Assembly (NCBI GenBank): GCA_022497155.1
Contig: MU385712.1
Span: 309,765-373,764 of the forward strand
DNA: 64,000 bases
DNA from: Whalleya microplaca
Taxonomy: Eukaryota > Ascomycota > Sordariomycetes > Xylariales > Xylariaceae
Direction: 5' to 3'
Shown: in pieces, positions 59,465-64,000 of the stretch
Layout of the letters: each line of letters starts with the position of its first letter
Position numbering within the stretch: the stretch's first letter is position 1
The notes under the pieces: model-generated
What the model was told of the DNA's origin: nothing
Databases searched by the model: none
What the model saw: only the letters and a program-made list of their open reading frames with translations
Translations under genes and position numbers: made by a program

Positions 59465-60552
59465 AGTCACGACTTCCTCGTAGGGTTCGCGAACCCTTGG
59501 TCAGGCCGTCAGGATAGAATGGCCTAATCTTCTTTGCAATAGCGCGATGACATTGTTTTTAAGGAAGCCTGGCAGTCTGTGTTCCTATTATTTCAATCTG
59601 CATTGATGATATTGACAACTGAACTTGATTAGTCACTCACTAAGTTACATTTTCAATTTACCCCTGAACCTTGCTCCCGAGCCTCTTCAACCTCCCGGAG
59701 GGGATGAATATCATATATTTCTTCAAACCCGTAATTCATAGAATTACATGTATCGCAAACTGTCAACAAAATTAGCCTATTCTGGAATGGTTTATGTGCA
59801 TCCACTTACCGTGATTGAATAGCATCGACATTAGCTTTCGCAATAGTTGACTTCTGTGAGAATGCCGGGGCAGCTCACAGTAGCTATCTTTTATATCATG
59901 CTCCCGTCTCCTATAGCTACATCTCAAACCTTAGGAAGCCATATAAGCAAGACATAGACCGACACTGCTTTTCTCAAAAACTAAATATGACTGGCCTTAG
60001 AACAATATTAGAAGAATTGTGACCACTTGCCATCTCTCTATGAACAATGATGCTATTGTGAAGACACGATTTCGACTATCTCAGTCTTCCACCGATGAGG
60101 AATAAGAAGCGAACCCGTACGTGTATGCGATGGACAGTGGGGTCGAAGCTACTTGGCACTAGATTTACCCACGAAACCCGTATGTCTGCCGACCCGGAGC
60201 CACTGACACGCAGCAATTGGCGCGCATGAGGATGCCGGATGAAGAGACCGGCCAATAAAGAAGTTGCTCCCCCTGACGCAATCTGCGGCCAGCTCCGTCG
60301 TACTATCTATCTATCGGGCATCAAATGCCCAGGTTTCTTGATTCCACCTCCTGCAGGCTAGCAACTACGCCCAAGGGAGAAGGTTACTTGCGGTTCTCAC
60401 ACCATGCTCCTCACCGAAACTATATGTAACTGGCAGCTTACTAAGTTGGAACACCATAAATGCCTTTTCTTCCCTATCTAGGCCATTTGGAAGAATGAAG
60501 ACGTGAAGCGTCCCCTGGTCTTAGAGGAGAACTTTCGCGCAATCTGATATTG
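59465..60552. other. Intergenic stretch, no gene seen
   Basis: 3' flank of the PKS remnant and promoter of the next gene. It marks the right edge of the presumed cluster. No mobile element recognised. Confidence 0.5.
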
Positions 60553-61137
60553 ATGGGCGCCAAACGTCTACGTCCAAGTCGAAGCATACTGTTACCACTC
60601 GTCGCATTTGCATTGTTTCTCTTGTTTCGATACACTAGCACCGTTGGCATTTACGGCCCCGTCGTCGACAAGATGCCCGACCCCGTTGCATCAAAGCTGG
60701 AGGTCTCGGTCCGCCAAAGCAGCTCATCTCCGCCGAAGCTGGCCATTGGGGTCACCAACACGCACACGGAGGCCGTGACGGTACTGTCCTGGAACTCCCC
60801 ATTGGACCCTCTCGCGCTGCAGCTGGGCCTCTTATCTTTCATGCCAGCGGGAAGCGACAGCGCGGTAGAGATCCCGAAGATCCAGATCAGGCGCCAGATG
60901 CCACCCGGCCCGGAATCTTTCGTGACGATTGAGGCGGGACAGACCAAAGAGCAGGAGATCGAACTCCGGGCGCCTATCGTGCCCCTGGAGAAGCTACGTG
61001 GCAGGGTTAGCGTCGTCTGTAAAGGGGAGTGGTTGAGCGTCTGGCTCTCCGCCTCGGGCTCTTGGGAGCAGGCGGGAGTAAGCGAGGATGCCTCCCAGGG
61101 CGCTTTCGAGAGTCGGGCAGTGAATATCGAGATATAA
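60553..61137 (+). CDS. Conserved membrane-anchored protein of unknown function
   Basis: A single exon of 194 residues. The ATG directly follows an in-frame TTG. An N-terminal signal anchor (ILLPLVAFALFLLFRY) precedes a domain of alternating beta-strand character: LEVSVRQSSSSPPKLAIGVTN, VTVLSWNSPLDPLALQLGLL, IQIRRQMPPGPESFVTIEAG, RVSVVCKGEWLSVW. Widespread ascomycete hypothetical proteins share the stretch SPLDPLALQLG and the following RRxMPPxxxxF block (recollection). The pattern resembles the immunoglobulin-like prodomain of M35 deuterolysins, but no protease domain follows. It is outside the cluster by strand spacing and gene type. GC-rich coding composition supports a real gene. Confidence 0.75.
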   Translation: MGAKRLRPSRSILLPLVAFALFLLFRYTSTVGIYGPVVDKMPDPVASKLEVSVRQSSSSPPKLAIGVTNTHTEAVTVLSWNSPLDPLALQLGLLSFMPAGSDSAVEIPKIQIRRQMPPGPESFVTIEAGQTKEQEIELRAPIVPLEKLRGRVSVVCKGEWLSVWLSASGSWEQAGVSEDASQGAFESRAVNIEI

Positions 61138-62084
61138 TGGCCGAGTCGGGTTGGGGATAGATGGCTATACAGACAGACACGTTCCGTTCGGAAGTTTTCA
61201 TCGTGTTGGCCTCCGATTTGAACATGTTCGGACTCCCTTTAGGCTTTCGTACCAATTGAACGCTGCAAATGATGGCAACCGTTGACTCGCACCTTCAACC
61301 CTCCATTCCCTACAGTGTATATTAAAGCGCACATGCAACTTCTGTCTCAGTGCATTTCGTACATGTTTCACACATGTGTGAAGGTTTGGTGTAAGTGAAG
61401 GTTCAGGTAAGCCATGTTATTAGTCCTGTTAGGGATTTAGGATACAACTTAGTAGGTTAGCCACACTGAGGCTTAGAGAGCACCATCCGCCATAGATCAC
61501 CATTGGTCGCCCATTGGTTCCCCCTTGGGATTTGCTAATAACCCAAGCCTTCAGGTTAGGTACATACATGTATTTAGGATCCCATATTGTAGGAATGCGC
61601 CAATTCAATTCATGGAAATTCGCCGCTTAAAGCCATATTACTTATACACATGTATGTACAGCGATGAAGCTCCATACATATGTACGCTCCACCTGGATTT
61701 GATTCGACCCAACATATCCGATACGGTAGTTATGGGCTTTTCCAATACATTCCCAATGCGTTGTTAGGCTTCACCTGTACACCATTTCAGGCCCTTAAGG
61801 TTATGTACCTAAGTCTAGGTTCAGCCATTCAGCCTCACACTCCCAGTCCTCCCTCCAATGTACAGCTGCGATTGGCATTTATATCGTCGAATTGAATTAC
61901 GACATGTATAATGATTGCCTGACCTGCAGTGCAGCTTCTGTCTAAAAGTTTTCTATACTCGGTACCTCTGAATACTCTTGGATATACGTGCAAAGTGGTT
62001 CAGCTGCCTGTGCTGAGACCGTACCCAACTTATCTGAGATAAGTATCCTCAACTCTATTTTCCTCTATCTTTTATCTGGACATC

Positions 62085-62110
62085 GCATGTGCATGTGCAT
62101 GTGCATGTGC
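62085..62110. repeat. (GCATGT)n microsatellite
   Basis: About four perfect 6-nt units GCATGT/CATGTG in tandem. Confidence 0.85.
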
Positions 62111-62199
62111 GTCCATCCATGTGCCTGCCTGAGCCTTACATCATTCCAGCAGATGCCCTACATGTATTTCGTAGGCACATGTACCTCCCTAGGTACATT

Positions 62200-62285
62200 A
62201 TCTTCCTACCTACCTACCTAACCTACTACCTACCTGATTACTTCCATACTTCCATACTTACCTACTTACTTACTTACTTGCCTAC
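62200..62285. repeat. CCTA/CTTA tetranucleotide repeat region
   Basis: Interrupted runs of CCTA, CTAC, CTTC and ACTT units, length-variable simple sequence. Confidence 0.8.
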
Positions 62286-62664
62286 CTCGTCCCATATCCC
62301 ATATTGTCTTCATCTCACCTAACACATTGAACGCAACGCAAGCCGTAGCTCGGGCCATCATCATTTCGAGCACTACACATCCCGCTGCGGGTGCCATTAT
62401 CCAATCTCTCATTATATCATACCCATGGCCTCGGCGTGAATCGCTGCATGTACCTAGGTAGCGAGCGCATGGGAGAGCTACTACAGATTCTGCCGGTTGA
62501 CGACATCGGGCGTCGTTCCCATGCTAATTAATCCATCTGGGCGGCAGTGGTTGATGCTGGCCAGCTTCGACGACCACCCGTAGCAATCAAGAAATTGCCT
62601 TGTTTAAATTAAATTCACCGTCTGTCGACTTTTCATCCTCCCACAATCCCTTCCCTTCCCCAGA

Positions 62665-63902
62665 ATGGCATCTCCCGTTCATTTCGCCTTGCCTACGAGC
62701 CTACAAAAGTTCACCTGTTTTTCCGCCTTGCCTTTCGACATCCGCTACCAGATCTGGAGGGAGATCATCTTTACACCTGGGATTCATTTTCTCAAATTCG
62801 TGGCCAATGATGACTCGGTTGGGGAAGACGAGCCATACTCGTCAGATGATGTAGATAGCGAAGGTGTGGTCGAGAATGGTCCGCCCCTCTTGACGAAGGA
62901 AGAGGCTGTCAGGCAGTCGAGTTTCACAGGCGTCCTCAAACCTGTTTTCCCTCTCGCAGCTGCCGATAAGTCATACTACCTCACCATGAACAAGACCCTG
63001 GCCCGCCTGTCGCTGTCCTGTAACGAGGCAAAGCAGCTGGTCGAGAGTTTCGTTTCTAGGCCTGGCAATTTGAAACTGGACAACGGACGCCTGGTCCTCA
63101 TGCAGCGCTCTGCCGATATCGTCTGCATCGACTATCCTAACATGACGTACACTAGGGGGCTGGGCAAGTGGGCAGACGATCTGAACCTAGAGCAGCTGGC
63201 CAAGATCCGTCGATTGGCTATTCGTTACAGTACAGAGTGGGATGAAGAGAGTCGTGTCTGCAGCACTTGCGGCCGCGTCCACGACGTCCGTCGCCGACAT
63301 ACTCGCCCCCGTCACGTCTACGAGTTCGCTGCGATATTCAAGAATCTCGAGCAATTCTACTTCATCGACTATCTAACAGTGCGCAAGCGCCGGGATGAGC
63401 CCGAATGTCCTTGCATGAAACCAGGTTTGTGTAATGACATGGAACTGACTGGCCAATACTGACATGAACGGCAGTACCGAGAGATAATGGCGAGCAGTTT
63501 GCCAGTGGAAAAGGTGGCCGCACGTATTACGAGGTGGATCGTGGATCCTGGAAGATCAATACGAGCGTCTATAGCACGTTGGCTTGGGTTCAGGAGAATT
63601 ACGTCTCGCATTGCCGGAAATACTACAAGCGACGAACAGATCCGGAGAAGGTCGAATTCAAAGTCCTGGCCTGCGAATGGGACACCGATAAGCTGGGCCC
63701 GATCAAACGCCAGGAACCGGGATCAGGCCGACCCTGCACTAAGCGACAGAGAACACGCGGTTGCGATCTTACGAACAGCTTCAAAAAGCTGAAGCTCGAT
63801 GATGGATCTGTTCCAGGGCCGGAAAAGTCGGATGCCCTCGCGGTCGTCTTTGGCGATGGCGGCAAATCAAAATTCGAGTTCACCATGGAGATACCCCATT
63901 AA
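62665..63902 (+). CDS. 2EXR domain protein
   Basis: Two exons, 62665-63424 and 63475-63902, with a 50-nt intron, give 395 residues. FTCFSALPFDIRYQIWREIIF near residue 17 is the 2EXR signature, and LARLSLSCNEAKQLVESFV the second conserved helix. A putative zinc knuckle-like CSTCGRVHDVRRRH occurs near residue 195, and CPCMKP lies at the splice junction. The C-terminus is basic with TKRQRTRG and KKLKLDD, possible nuclear localisation signals. Function is unknown, as for all 2EXR proteins. It differs from the shorter 2EXR protein at 25 kb outside the signature, so they are not recent duplicates. The intron is supported by GTTTGT, a TACTGAC branch site and GGCAG, and the exon 2 frame is otherwise without a start. 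Confidence 0.82.
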
Positions 63903-64000
63903 CTTATTTATATTATAATTACAACACTTCCTGTACCGGGTGGGTTGGTATCGTTCACATTCGGAGACACGGGGAAACCGTGCACTCGAGGGGAGATAGG

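Larger units (their letters stand above)
61138..62664. other. Intergenic stretch with microsatellites
   Basis: 1.5 kb with no gene. (CATGTG)n at about 62085-62110 and CCTA/CTTA-type tandem repeats at about 62200-62285. The last 300 bp are promoter of the 2EXR gene. Confidence 0.5.

Overview
The window is nuclear DNA of a filamentous ascomycete (Pezizomycotina, probably Sordariomycetes; class is inference only). The evidence is short GT-AG introns of about 45-115 nt in almost every gene, two Zn2Cys6 regulators, fungal-only families (DUF6536, DUF1996, 2EXR, GT31-type), and AT-rich gene-poor gaps with small transposable elements. Gene models below were built by hand from splice signals and reading-frame continuity. 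Nearly all close exactly in frame at family-typical lengths.

Layout. 0.5-6.2 kb: a large Zn2Cys6 regulator and a small disordered protein. 7.0-9.6 kb: a DUF6536 membrane protein. 13.1-15.5 kb: a secreted Ser/Thr/His-rich protein. 18.4-25.6 kb: a DUF1996 secreted protein, a type II membrane glycosyltransferase, an AIG1-like GTPase and a 2EXR protein. 26.1-27.0 kb: a frameshifted aldo-keto reductase. 27-30 kb: a gene-free stretch holding a Mutator-type MITE with 9-bp target duplications. 30.2-31.6 kb: a second secreted orphan protein. 60.5 kb to the end: a conserved membrane-anchored protein and another 2EXR protein.

The centre of interest is 32.9-59.5 kb, which looks like a secondary-metabolite gene cluster. 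In order it holds a glyoxalase-fold extradiol-type dioxygenase, an NmrA/isoflavone-reductase-like protein, a LovD/EstB-type serine hydrolase, a Zn2Cys6 regulator, a class A FAD monooxygenase, a PLP-dependent O-acetylhomoserine sulfhydrylase-like enzyme, an SDR, two cytochromes P450 and a highly reducing polyketide synthase. The PKS is a wreck: the ketosynthase and the front of the acyltransferase are gone, one frameshift and two in-frame stops (both consistent with C-to-T change at CpA) lie in the rest, and two of its introns have each received a small element flanked by a perfect 5-bp duplication. The tailoring genes look intact. Pairing a PKS with a PLP gamma-replacement enzyme recalls the Fub7/CndF logic (carbon-carbon bond formation from O-acetylhomoserine), so the original product may have been an amino-acid/polyketide hybrid. 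That chemistry is inference.

The small elements are the other theme. A family with TGTCAC-like ends occurs at 6.6 kb and inside the PKS at 57.4 kb, with a 15-nt inverted internal segment between the two copies. A second small TG...CA element sits 370 bp further on.
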